From Anaerolineales bacterium (GTDB taxonomy: Bacteria > Chloroflexota > Anaerolineae > Anaerolineales > Anaerolineaceae): a DNA stretch of 64,000 nucleotides. Positions within the stretch are counted from its first letter, which is position 1, and the number at the start of each line of letters is the position of its first letter. Positions 53,257-63,463 of this stretch are shown here, in pieces. The position numbers and the translations under genes are program-made. Location: NCBI GenBank assembly GCA_020060485.1, contig JAGVAB010000174.1:1-64000 (forward strand), read 5' to 3'. Under the pieces are notes generated by a model, which saw only the letters and a program-made list of their open reading frames with translations, made no database searches and was not told the origin of the DNA.

Positions 53257-53358
53257 AATTTTTGCTCCAGTAAAGGATAGCGCTGTGAGTTTGGCAGGTT
53301 TCGCCAAACTCACAGGTAACATCCAGGGATGAACTGACTGGCAATGCGCCGGATAGGT

Positions 53359-56013
<2,655 letters not shown>

Positions 56014-56069
56014 GGGATTTCTCCGGTGATTGTTTTTTTTGCGTGTTTATGCACCAAATTATTTGTGCG

Positions 56070-56092
56070 GGGGCGAGACATGCCTCGTCCCT
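56070..56092. repeat. Extragenic palindrome between icd and acnA
   Basis: GGGGCGAG and CTCGTCCC flank ACATGC, ending with CTAC: an imperfect palindrome of the GGGACGAGGCATGTCTCG type. No T-run follows. It resembles dispersed extragenic repeats. Confidence 0.55.
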
Positions 56093-56131
56093 ACGTTATT
56101 TGGATATCGATCGCACCAATTTATCGTTGAT

Positions 56132-57436
56132 CTACTTCTCCATATACTTTATGACAGCCTGCCCAAATTCCGAGGTTGAGAGCAGCTTTGCGCCCAGCAC
56201 CAGTTTGTGCAGGTCAAAGGTTAACATACGCCGGGCGACTGTGGTCTCGATACCCTTCACTACCAGATCGGCGGCTTCGTTCCAGCCCAGGTGACGCAGG
56301 AGCATCTCGCCCGAAAGGATCAATGAACTTGGGTTGGCGCAATTCTGACCGGCGAACTGCGGAGCGGTGCCATGCGTGGCCTCAAAGATGGCTGCGCCGG
56401 TGTCATAATTGATGTTACCGCCAGGAGCGATGCCCACCCCGCCCACCTGGGCAGCCAGGGCATCCGAAAGGTAATCGCCGTTCAGGTTGAGGGTGGCCAG
56501 CACATCCAGGCTGGCAGGGTCGGTGAGCAGCTTTTCAAAGGCGATGTCGGCAATCAAATCTTTGACCAGCAACCGGCCGCCAGCCAGGGCGGTTTCCATT
56601 TCAGCGTTGGCTGCATCGTTGCCCTTTTCGACTTTGGTGCGCTGCCATTGTTCCATTGTGTAAACTCGATCCCCAAATTCTTCCTGAGCCAGGGCATAGC
56701 CCCAGTTTCGAAAGGCGCCTTCGGTGAATTTCATGATATTGCCCTTATGCACCAGGGTCACGCTGCGGCGTTGATGGTCAAGCGCCCACTGGATGGCGGC
56801 CCGCACCAGGCGCTGGCTGCCTTGCTGAGAAACAGGTTTGATGCCCAGGCCAACATTCTCGGCAAAGCGCAGCTTGGCATAGTCTTTGGGGAAATGCTCT
56901 TTCAGCAGGCTCAGAAATTTTTGATTGTCTTCGCTCCCGGCGGCGAACTCGATGCCGGTGTAGATATCCTCGGTGTTCTCGCGAAAGACGATCATGTTCA
57001 CATGCTCGGGAGTGCGCACTGGCGAAGGCAGGCCATTGAACCAGCGCACCGGCCGTTGGCAGACGTAGAGGTCAAGGGCCTTGCGCAGAGCCACGTTCAG
57101 CGAGCGGATGCCGCCACCGACCGGGGTGGTCAGCGGGCCTTTGATGCCCACCAGATGGTCGGTAAAGGATTGGATGGTTGCATCTGGCAGCCAGGATCCA
57201 GTCAGGTTGAAGGCTTTTTCACCGGCCAGCACTTCCAGCCAGTGAATGCGGCGCTGGCTTCCATAGGCTCTCTCCACGGCTGCATCCAGCACACGATGGG
57301 CAGCTTGCCAAATGTCCGGGCCGATGCCGTCACCCTCAATGAAAGGGATCAGCGGATCGGGTGGAACGTTCAGTTGGCCGCCAGGGATGCAGGTGATGCG
57401 GTTGCCAGACGTTGCTGCAGAGGAATGGGTCATCAT
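56132..57436 (-). CDS. icd: Isocitrate dehydrogenase (NADP type)
   Basis: 434 residues from the ATG at 57436, chosen for GGAGG eight bases upstream. [14 protein letters not shown] opens the enzyme; the substrate Ser region is [20 protein letters not shown], followed by [24 protein letters not shown] and [11 protein letters not shown]. The residue set resembles Escherichia coli Icd and predicts NADP use. With acnA, gltA and the IclR gene it forms the oxidative branch from oxaloacetate to 2-oxoglutarate, probably for glutamate synthesis in an anaerobe. Confidence 0.94.
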   Translation of the reverse strand: MMTHSSAATSGNRITCIPGGQLNVPPDPLIPFIEGDGIGPDIWQAAHRVLDAAVERAYGSQRRIHWLEVLAGEKAFNLTGSWLPDATIQSFTDHLVGIKGPLTTPVGGGIRSLNVALRKALDLYVCQRPVRWFNGLPSPVRTPEHVNMIVFRENTEDIYTGIEFAAGSEDNQKFLSLLKEHFPKDYAKLRFAENVGLGIKPVSQQGSQRLVRAAIQWALDHQRRSVTLVHKGNIMKFTEGAFRNWGYALAQEEFGDRVYTMEQWQRTKVEKGNDAANAEMETALAGGRLLVKDLIADIAFEKLLTDPASLDVLATLNLNGDYLSDALAAQVGGVGIAPGGNINYDTGAAIFEATHGTAPQFAGQNCANPSSLILSGEMLLRHLGWNEAADLVVKGIETTVARRMLTFDLHKLVLGAKLLSTSEFGQAVIKYMEK

Positions 57437-57471
57437 GGAATTCGCCTCCGGGAGAGGATTGTCTTGTTTGA

Positions 57472-57498
57472 TGGGACAGTGTCTGAACAGATGGGACA
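57472..57498 (-). promoter_or_regulatory. Tandem TGTCCCA operator at icd
   Basis: On the minus strand TGTCCCA occurs twice (57492-57498 and 57472-57478), 20 bases apart start to start. The first copy is contiguous with the -10 box of icd. An identical arrangement precedes the divergent IclR gene. Confidence 0.75.
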
Positions 57499-57527
57499 AT
57501 TCTACTTGCCGCAGCATGGCATGTCAA
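57499..57527 (-). promoter_or_regulatory. Predicted icd promoter
   Basis: On the minus strand TTGACA (57522-57527) and TAGAAT (57499-57504) are separated by 17 bases, with the TGTCCCA operator immediately downstream. Confidence 0.8.
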
Positions 57528-57761
57528 GGTTTCTGGTGGAAATCACCCGGTCGCTAGCCAGGCGGTATGGATCCTTCCGGCAGAGCTTGCCGGCATTGAC
57601 CCTGTAAGGCAAGCCGGCATGTGGGCCGCGGATGATTTCAAGGGGCGTTCCCTATGCCAGTCGAAGGAAACGAGTTTCCATATTAACACGACGGCTGCGC
57701 AAGTTGAAGCCGATACCCTTTCAGTTGCTCCGTTGATAACAAAATCTTAACCAAAAACCTC

Positions 57762-57791
57762 TTGACAAGCGCCAGAAAAAAGTTGTATAAT
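57762..57791 (+). promoter_or_regulatory. Predicted promoter of the IclR gene
   Basis: TTGACA (57762-57767) and TATAAT (57786-57791) are separated by 18 bases. The region from 57528 to 57761 between the two promoters shows no gene. Confidence 0.85.
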
Positions 57792-57818
57792 TGTCCCATT
57801 AGACTGGACGATGTCCCA
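57792..57818 (+). promoter_or_regulatory. Tandem TGTCCCA operator at the IclR gene
   Basis: TGTCCCA at 57792-57798, contiguous with the -10 box, and again at 57812-57818. The 20-base period equals that at icd and places both copies on one helix face; repression of both genes by the IclR protein is the simplest reading. Confidence 0.75.
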
Positions 57819-57843
57819 CTTGGTAAGACGAAATTAAAAACCT

Positions 57844-58608
57844 ATGCCTGCTGAAAAGATGCAATCCCTGGAAAGAGCCGTATCCATCCTCAACTGCTTC
57901 AGTTTGGAGCAGCCGGAGATGGGTGTGCGCGAAGTGGCGCGCAAGATCGACCTTTCGGCCAGCACCACCGGGCGCATCATGGCTGGTTTGAAAGAAATGG
58001 GTTTGCTCAGTCAGAATCCCGACACACGGGCTTATGCTTTGGGGGCTTCTGTGCTGGTGTGGGCCGGGGTTTATTCCAGTACGCTGGATGTGCGCAACGC
58101 AGCCCTTTCGGCCATTGACCGCCTGCACCGCGACACGCAAGAGACCATTAGCCTGTACATTCTGCAAGGCGACGAGCGGGTGTGTGTAGAGCGGCGCGAA
58201 AGTCCGCAAACTGTGCGCCTGGTGACCCGCGTTGGCCGGCGTCTGCCGCTTTATGCCGGGTCTGCAGGCAAAGTCTTTTTGGCATTTTTGCCTGCTGAAA
58301 GAACCTCCGAAATTCTCGACAAATCAGCCTTCACTCCCTTCACGCCCAGCACAATCATCGATCGCAATGCACTGGAAGCTGAACTGGAAGTTGTGCGTCG
58401 TCAGGGATTTGCTCTCAGCACTGGCGAATGGCAGAGCGAAGCCTCCGGGATCGCTGCACCGATCTTTAACGAAAAAGGCGAGATCGTGGCAGCATTAACC
58501 ATCTCCGGCCCTTCCCAGCGCTTCACAGAGGAAAAGATGAATCAGTATGCTGATGTGGTTGCCGCGGCCGCAGGTGAAGTCTCACGCACCATGGGATACA
58601 GGAGGTGA
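57844..58608 (+). CDS. IclR-family transcriptional regulator
   Basis: 254 residues. N-terminal winged helix (SLERAVSILNCFS then MGVREVARKIDLSASTTGRI) and C-terminal GAF-like effector domain (RRLPLYAGSAGKVFLAF, GFALSTGEWQSEASGIAAPI). The start at 57844 has a poor ribosome site. It is divergent from icd/acnA and upstream of gltA, and both it and icd have the same tandem operator, so it is likely an autoregulated controller of these TCA genes. The effector, perhaps a TCA acid, is unknown. Confidence 0.92.
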   Translation: MPAEKMQSLERAVSILNCFSLEQPEMGVREVARKIDLSASTTGRIMAGLKEMGLLSQNPDTRAYALGASVLVWAGVYSSTLDVRNAALSAIDRLHRDTQETISLYILQGDERVCVERRESPQTVRLVTRVGRRLPLYAGSAGKVFLAFLPAERTSEILDKSAFTPFTPSTIIDRNALEAELEVVRRQGFALSTGEWQSEASGIAAPIFNEKGEIVAALTISGPSQRFTEEKMNQYADVVAAAAGEVSRTMGYRR

Positions 58609-58610
58609 TC

Positions 58611-58718
58611 ATGAAAATTGCCATGCTCTTGATGCCTCAGCTTTTGCCGCGACTGCCAGAGCAGCCAGCGGCTATGCAGCCCGTGATTTTCCAGCCGGCT
58701 GCCATGGGTGAGATGTAA
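58611..58718 (+). CDS. Possible 35-residue small protein
   Basis: A 35-codon frame starts at ATG 58611, two bases after the IclR stop, and is preceded by AGGAGGTGATC, a near-perfect ribosome site located in the end of the IclR gene. The peptide is MKIAMLLMPQLLPRLPEQPA then AMQPVIFQPAAMGEM, hydrophobic and proline-rich. A terminator follows. It could be a real small protein or the truncated start of a lost gene. No family is recognised. Confidence 0.45.
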   Translation: MKIAMLLMPQLLPRLPEQPAAMQPVIFQPAAMGEM

Positions 58719-58744
58719 GAAGGTGCAGGAAATTGAAATGAATC

Positions 58745-58777
58745 ATTCCCTGGCCTTCCAGGGAATTTTTATTTTTG
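58745..58777 (+). terminator. Terminator after the IclR gene
   Basis: ATTCCCTGG and CCAGGGAAT pair around CCTT and are followed by a long T-rich tract (TTTTATTTTT). It separates the IclR unit from gltA. Confidence 0.9.
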
Positions 58778-58833
58778 ATGCGTTTGGTGAGATGGCAAAA
58801 GGCGTTACGGGACAAATTTAATGGAGGAGGATC

Positions 58834-60201
58834 ATGGTGCTCGCAGATAATAACCTTTCAACAAATCTTTCGCTTTTTTCCAGCGTACTGCCGCAACTGG
58901 AGGAAAAGATCGCGGCCCAGTTGCCAGCCATGAGAACCCGCATCCAGCGCCTGGTCAAAGAACATGGCGATCAGAAGATCGGCGAAGTCACCGTGGCCCA
59001 GGTCTTTGGCGGGCTGCGCGGGGTGAACATGCTCACCGGTGATATTTCCTACGTGGACCCGTATGATGGCATCCAAATGCGCGGGTTGTCTATCGATTGC
59101 TTGATGGAAAAGCTTCCCAAGCGGCCAGGAACACAAGTACCCCTGGCCGGCGGGGTGTATTATTTGCTGTTGATTGGCGAGATGCCCACCCTGGAAGATG
59201 CCTTGATGATTGAGGACGAGTGGAAGGAGAGGCGCTTGATCCCGGGGTATGTGCTGCGCATGTTGAAAGCCATGCCGCAGGAGACGCACCCCATGACCAT
59301 GTTCTCGCAGGCTGTGCTGGCCATGCAGAATGAATCCGAATTTGTGCGCGCGTATCAAAACGGTTTGCGCAAGCCGGATTACTGGAGACCGACCCTGGAG
59401 GACAGCCTTAACCTGACCGCCAAATTGCCTGCCCTGGCTGCATATATCTACAACCTGAAATACCGCGACGGCCAATTCATCCCCATGGATCTGGATATGG
59501 ACTGGAGCGCCAACTTTGCCCATATGATTGGCAAGGAGGATGACCTGGAGTATCAGGAGCTGTGCCGGTTGTTCTTCTTCCTGCATGCTGACCAGGGGCG
59601 CGGCAATGTTACTGCCCATACCACCCATCTGGTCAGCTCAACCCTTTCGGACGTGTATTATGCCTGCTCGGCAGGCTTGAACGGCCTGGCCGGCCCGCTG
59701 CATGGCCTGGCCAACCAGGAATGCCTGCGCTGGCTGCTTGACCTGCGCGCCGGCTTTGGCGGCCTGCCATCCCGCGCCCAGTTGGAGAACTTCGCCTGGC
59801 GCACCCTTGACTCCGGTCAGGTGATCCCTGGTTACGGGCATGCCGTGTTGCGCCACACTGACCCGCGCTTTACCGCCCAACTGGAATTTGGCAAGAAGTA
59901 CATGCCAGATGACGATCTGTTCAAGCTGGTTGAACTGGTCTATCAGGTTGTGCCGCGGGTGTTGACCAAGCTGGGCAAGGTGAAGAGCCCCTGGCCGAAT
60001 GTGGACGCCATCAGCGGCACCCTGCAATATCATTACGGCGTGCGCGAATTTGATTTCTACACCGTGCTGTTTGGCGTCAGCCGCATGCTGGGTGTGACCG
60101 CCGCCTGTGTGTGGGAACGCGCTCTCGGCCAGCCGATTGAGCGTCCCAAATCGATGACCACCGATATGCTTGAAAAATTAATTGGACTGGACGCCGAGTG
60201 A
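58834..60201 (+). CDS. gltA: Citrate synthase
   Basis: 455 residues, longer than typical bacterial GltA and closer to the eukaryote-like type I layout. Active-site segments are THLVSSTLSD, the His in GPLHGLANQE, and GYGHAVLRHTDPRF, with the catalytic Asp near NVDAISG. GGAGGAGG lies just before the ATG. It condenses acetyl-CoA with oxaloacetate and feeds the aconitase and isocitrate dehydrogenase encoded nearby. A CGGGACA word at 58808 resembles the IclR motif once. A strong terminator follows. Confidence 0.94.
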   Translation: MVLADNNLSTNLSLFSSVLPQLEEKIAAQLPAMRTRIQRLVKEHGDQKIGEVTVAQVFGGLRGVNMLTGDISYVDPYDGIQMRGLSIDCLMEKLPKRPGTQVPLAGGVYYLLLIGEMPTLEDALMIEDEWKERRLIPGYVLRMLKAMPQETHPMTMFSQAVLAMQNESEFVRAYQNGLRKPDYWRPTLEDSLNLTAKLPALAAYIYNLKYRDGQFIPMDLDMDWSANFAHMIGKEDDLEYQELCRLFFFLHADQGRGNVTAHTTHLVSSTLSDVYYACSAGLNGLAGPLHGLANQECLRWLLDLRAGFGGLPSRAQLENFAWRTLDSGQVIPGYGHAVLRHTDPRFTAQLEFGKKYMPDDDLFKLVELVYQVVPRVLTKLGKVKSPWPNVDAISGTLQYHYGVREFDFYTVLFGVSRMLGVTAACVWERALGQPIERPKSMTTDMLEKLIGLDAE

Positions 60202-60239
60202 GTTTTAGCAACTACCTGATCTTTTGAATTCTCCATGAG

Positions 60240-60280
60240 CCCGTCACCCTCCCGCTGGTCGGGAGGGTGACGGGGTTTTT
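60240..60280 (+). terminator. Terminator of gltA
   Basis: A perfect 15-bp GC-rich stem (60240-60254 with 60260-60274) with loop CTGGT is followed by GTTTTT. Confidence 0.93.
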
Positions 60281-60323
60281 AATGAGAAGTGAACTCACCA
60301 CAGGGTCAATGTTGTCTGGTGGA

Positions 60324-60716
60324 TTATTCCAGCACCTCAATCCAACCCGCTTCCCCATCCACCCTCAACTGCATCCCACTCGCCAGCCTGTCAATCTCGA
60401 TGCGGTCCACGCAGGGGATCTCGGAGATGATGCAGCCCACGGCGGTGATGGTCTCGGTCTCGGCGTTGACCACCGCGGCCGGGGCCATGCCGTTGGCTTT
60501 CAGGCGGTAGAGGGTATACGAGCCGACCGTGGAGCCTTTACCGCTGGGGAAGACCAGCACTTTTCCGGCGATGCTCTGCCCTTCGAGGTCGTGCCCTTTT
60601 TCCAGGATGATTCCCGTGTCGGGGTCCACGCCGCCGTAAAAGGAAATGCCCATGTGGGAGACGAGGGCTTCGCCTTCCACCGTGCCGGAGAAAATCTTGC
60701 GTCCTTGCAGTTTCAT
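60324..60716 (-). CDS. Aconitase X small (swivel) subunit, DUF126
   Basis: 130 residues of the DUF126 swivel domain: a beta-rich start (GRKIFSGTVEGEALVS), GGVDPDTGIILEKGHDL and VFPSGKGSTVGSYTLYRL, the phosphate/substrate loop of AcnX enzymes. It forms a heterodimer with the large subunit encoded immediately upstream, overlapping by four bases. In archaea this pair is phosphomevalonate dehydratase; bacterial homologues can be cis-3-hydroxyproline dehydratases. Confidence 0.9.
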   Translation of the reverse strand: MKLQGRKIFSGTVEGEALVSHMGISFYGGVDPDTGIILEKGHDLEGQSIAGKVLVFPSGKGSTVGSYTLYRLKANGMAPAAVVNAETETITAVGCIISEIPCVDRIEIDRLASGMQLRVDGEAGWIEVLE

Positions 60717-61909
60717 TTCACCGCCTCCAGCACCACATCATCAAAGGATTTGTAAATGATCTTGAAGCCGTTTTTGGCATAGCCGTAATAGCAGGCCTTG
60801 GCGCTGTCGGTGGCCAGGGTTTTGAAGCGGCCCTGGATGGGAGCCACCACGCAGCAGGTGTCGGCGGCGAATTTTGCACCAGCCGCCTCGATAATTTGCG
60901 TATAGCCAGCTTTGTCGGCGATCTGCTTGGTGGGGCGGGCGGTGGTGATCCAGAATTCTTTGGTCACCTGCTTGCCTTCCAGCAGCTCGGCGATGCGGGC
61001 GATCTCCCGCAGTGAGAGGTGCGGGCAGCCCAGGCTGACAAAATCCACCTCGTCTGCCGCGTCATTCATTGAATCAATTGTCTCATCAATGTTGGCCTGG
61101 GTGATGTTAATGCGTTCCTGCGGGGCGGTGTAGCGTTCTGTTTCGGGGGTGATGCCTGGCATGTGGAAGAGTGCTGCCCCGCCATAGGTGGCGATGCTGG
61201 CGCAAAAGGATTTCAACTGTTCCACGGATGCCTGCGGGATACCCAGGATATATGGCACGGGCCGTATGCTGCGCCCTTCGAGCTGGTTGCCGATACATTT
61301 GCCCAGCGCACCAAAGTGGTGGTTTTCTGTCATTTCGGCATCGACTTCAATCGTGATGGTGGGGCGGCGGTTATTTTCCAGGTGCATGCCGTAGGCCGGG
61401 GTGAAGCCGGTCAGGCTGGCAGCCAGGGCGCTGGGGCCGCCTTCACGGTTGGTGCGTGCACCGAGTACCGAGTTGGCATAACACACCGCACTGCTCTCGG
61501 CCCAGGCGATATGCTCGCCAAAATGGGGCGTGTTGCCAAACAGGTAGGGTGTGCAGGAGCAGGTGGTGATCACGCCCATGCGCGCAAAAGCATCCAGCAC
61601 GCGGTTCTGGTTGCGGGCGAAGTCCTCGGGGATGCCGAGGGCCTGCCAGTTTTCGGTGTCCATGCCGGCCGGGTTGAGGGTGGTCAGCACACGCGCCCGA
61701 CCGTCGCCCGCGGCCAGCTCATCCAGGAATTGCAGCCCGGCCTCGCCCAGATTGGCGTAGCTGACCCCCGCCACCTGCACCGAGGTGACGGGCACCATTT
61801 CTTCGGTTCCGTAGATAGTGCCCAGGGCATCCAGTATCTGCATGGCTTTCCGGGTAGCCTTGCCGTGCGCCCCGTCGAGCATGGCTTGCTGAAGTGTGGT
61901 GAGTTTCAT
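60713..61909 (-). CDS. Aconitase X large (catalytic) subunit, DUF521
   Basis: 398 residues of the AcnX family. Candidate Fe-S ligands lie in ITTCSCTPYLFGN (Cys117, Cys119), VSLGCPHLS and AADTCCVVAP; SSAVCYANSVLGARTNREGG and RRPTITIEVDAEM are further family blocks. AcnX enzymes dehydrate either mevalonate 5-phosphate (archaeal type) or cis-3-hydroxy-L-proline (bacterial type). The neighbouring UbiD and UbiX genes favour the mevalonate reading because the product trans-anhydromevalonate phosphate is decarboxylated by a UbiD-type enzyme. This is inferred from context. Confidence 0.9.
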   Translation of the reverse strand: MKLTTLQQAMLDGAHGKATRKAMQILDALGTIYGTEEMVPVTSVQVAGVSYANLGEAGLQFLDELAAGDGRARVLTTLNPAGMDTENWQALGIPEDFARNQNRVLDAFARMGVITTCSCTPYLFGNTPHFGEHIAWAESSAVCYANSVLGARTNREGGPSALAASLTGFTPAYGMHLENNRRPTITIEVDAEMTENHHFGALGKCIGNQLEGRSIRPVPYILGIPQASVEQLKSFCASIATYGGAALFHMPGITPETERYTAPQERINITQANIDETIDSMNDAADEVDFVSLGCPHLSLREIARIAELLEGKQVTKEFWITTARPTKQIADKAGYTQIIEAAGAKFAADTCCVVAPIQGRFKTLATDSAKACYYGYAKNGFKIIYKSFDDVVLEAVK

Positions 61910-61967
61910 TTATTTCCTTTTCGCAGTTATATGAACCTGAGTTGCGGAGGATTAAATCGCGTTTATC

Positions 61968-62074
61968 GTAGTGACGAATTTATTCGTCATAATGGCTGTT
62001 AATAACGACTAAAGTCATTACTACAATTTTTAACAAAATTCAGGCTAGAAAAAAATAACGAGAGTCGTTACTAC
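61968..62074. repeat. Cluster of three related short hairpin repeats
   Basis: Copy 1 at 61968-61990 (GTAGTGACGAATTTATTCGTCAT type, plus), copy 2 at 62002-62024 and copy 3 at 62055-62074 (both minus, GTAGTAATGACT and GTAGTAACGACT type). Each starts GTAGT(A/G)A(C/T)GA and folds on itself. They fill the 184-base space between the AcnX large subunit and the UbiD gene. Confidence 0.7.
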
Positions 62075-62093
62075 AATTATTTTGCATTTCAGG

Positions 62094-63404
62094 TTAAAAA
62101 TCCTCCAACCCGAATTGCTTCAGGTCAACCCGCGGGAAGGCTGCTTTGTTGAAAGACTTGCCTGCTGTGTGCAGCGGTTTGGTCAGGTCAAAGCCCAGGC
62201 GGGTGGTGTTTTTGGTTTCCGGATCAGCCGAAGGGTCCAGGCTTGATCCCGGGGTGCGTTCTCTCATCACCAGATCTACATCTCCCTGGAAACGGGTTGC
62301 CAGCGCCCATTCCACTTGCAGCGGGTCATAGATATCGATATCATCGTTTACCACGAAGACGTGCTTGCAGGAGCCGTGCCCGGCAAAGGCAGCCTCAATC
62401 GCCTTGCGGCCATCGTCCTCATGTTGCTTGTCGATTTGTACGATGGCATGCAGCCAGGAGCAGCCGCCCGGGTTGACATTGACATCCAGGCAGCGCACCA
62501 CCTCGTTGACCTTTTTGAAAATGGTGGGTTCACGCGGCATACCCATCAGCAGCTTATGTTCCAATGCTCCAGGCAGCAGGGCGTGCCAGATGGCATCCCG
62601 GCGGTGGGTTACGGCCTTGACCAGCATGGTGGGTTCCTGGCGGATGGTGTCATAGGTCTCGGTCAGGTCAACGAATGGTCCTTCCGGGCTGCGCCGGTCC
62701 AGATAAACCGTGCCCTCGATCACAAATTCGCTTTCGGCGGGTACCAGCAGGTCAATGGTTTTGGCAGGCACCATTTGCAGCGGCTCAAGGGAATTGGCAA
62801 TGGTCATTTCATCTATGCCAAGCTCAACCGAGGTGGCCGCCGCGGCCAGCACATTGGGCGCATTGCCGATGCAGATGGCCACGTCCAGCTCTTTGCGCTC
62901 CTGCAGGAAGGCGTCAAAATGCCGCGAGCGCACCACGCGCACCGCCATTTCGGTCGCCGAGAGCTGCATACAGCGATGGAAGTCGGCATTCTGACCATAC
63001 AGCGGGTGCTTTGCAATGAAGACCCCGGAGCTGATGTAGTTGCCGCCGTCTTTTTCGCAGTGGCGCAGGATGGGTAAGCGGTTCAGGTCAGGTTTCAGGT
63101 CAATCACTTCCTGGCATGGGGCATCACGCACCACCTGATATGGTGTGGGGTTGGCGATAGCAGCCATCAGGGCGGGAATGATGTGGGCCACAGGGATGTT
63201 GAAGTAGTCCGCAAAGGCGGACTTGCTGCAAAAAAGGTTACCTGCTACGCGGAAGGCGGAGTCGGTCACTTGTTCGAACAGGGCGGCCTGCGGCTCAATC
63301 CCCTTTAGTACGCCGGCCATCTCATAGGTTTTCGAGATGGGTGCGCTGACGCATACCAGACGATTTTCAGTTTCCAGTTTGTGAAGATGGGTTCTCAGAG
63401 ACAT
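62094..63404 (-). CDS. UbiD-family prenylated-FMN decarboxylase (short form)
   Basis: 436 residues, near the short archaeal-type UbiD length and shorter than E. coli UbiD (about 497). Family features are PILRHCEKDGGNYISSGVF, MQLSATEMAVRVVRSRHFD, ICIGNAPNVLAAAA, and the acidic active-site region FVIEGTVYLDRRSPEGPFVD. Such enzymes need prenylated FMN made by UbiX, whose gene is next. Beside AcnX subunits, anhydromevalonate phosphate decarboxylase is the leading hypothesis. Aromatic-acid decarboxylation is the main alternative. Confidence 0.88.
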   Translation of the reverse strand: MSLRTHLHKLETENRLVCVSAPISKTYEMAGVLKGIEPQAALFEQVTDSAFRVAGNLFCSKSAFADYFNIPVAHIIPALMAAIANPTPYQVVRDAPCQEVIDLKPDLNRLPILRHCEKDGGNYISSGVFIAKHPLYGQNADFHRCMQLSATEMAVRVVRSRHFDAFLQERKELDVAICIGNAPNVLAAAATSVELGIDEMTIANSLEPLQMVPAKTIDLLVPAESEFVIEGTVYLDRRSPEGPFVDLTETYDTIRQEPTMLVKAVTHRRDAIWHALLPGALEHKLLMGMPREPTIFKKVNEVVRCLDVNVNPGGCSWLHAIVQIDKQHEDDGRKAIEAAFAGHGSCKHVFVVNDDIDIYDPLQVEWALATRFQGDVDLVMRERTPGSSLDPSADPETKNTTRLGFDLTKPLHTAGKSFNKAAFPRVDLKQFGLEDF

Positions 63405-63463
63405 GGGGGAGTTTCACCTTTGCATTTTGGCTATGATATGGAAAAGAAACCTGCCAGTCGGTC

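Noticed and set aside
56372..57607. 411-codon plus-strand open frame opposite icd
   Set aside because: Antisense to a conserved isocitrate dehydrogenase and crosses its promoter; no independent ribosome site.
58788..58814. Third IclR operator before gltA
   Set aside because: Only one near match (CGGGACA at 58808) is seen; the second copy at 20-base spacing matches just four of seven bases.
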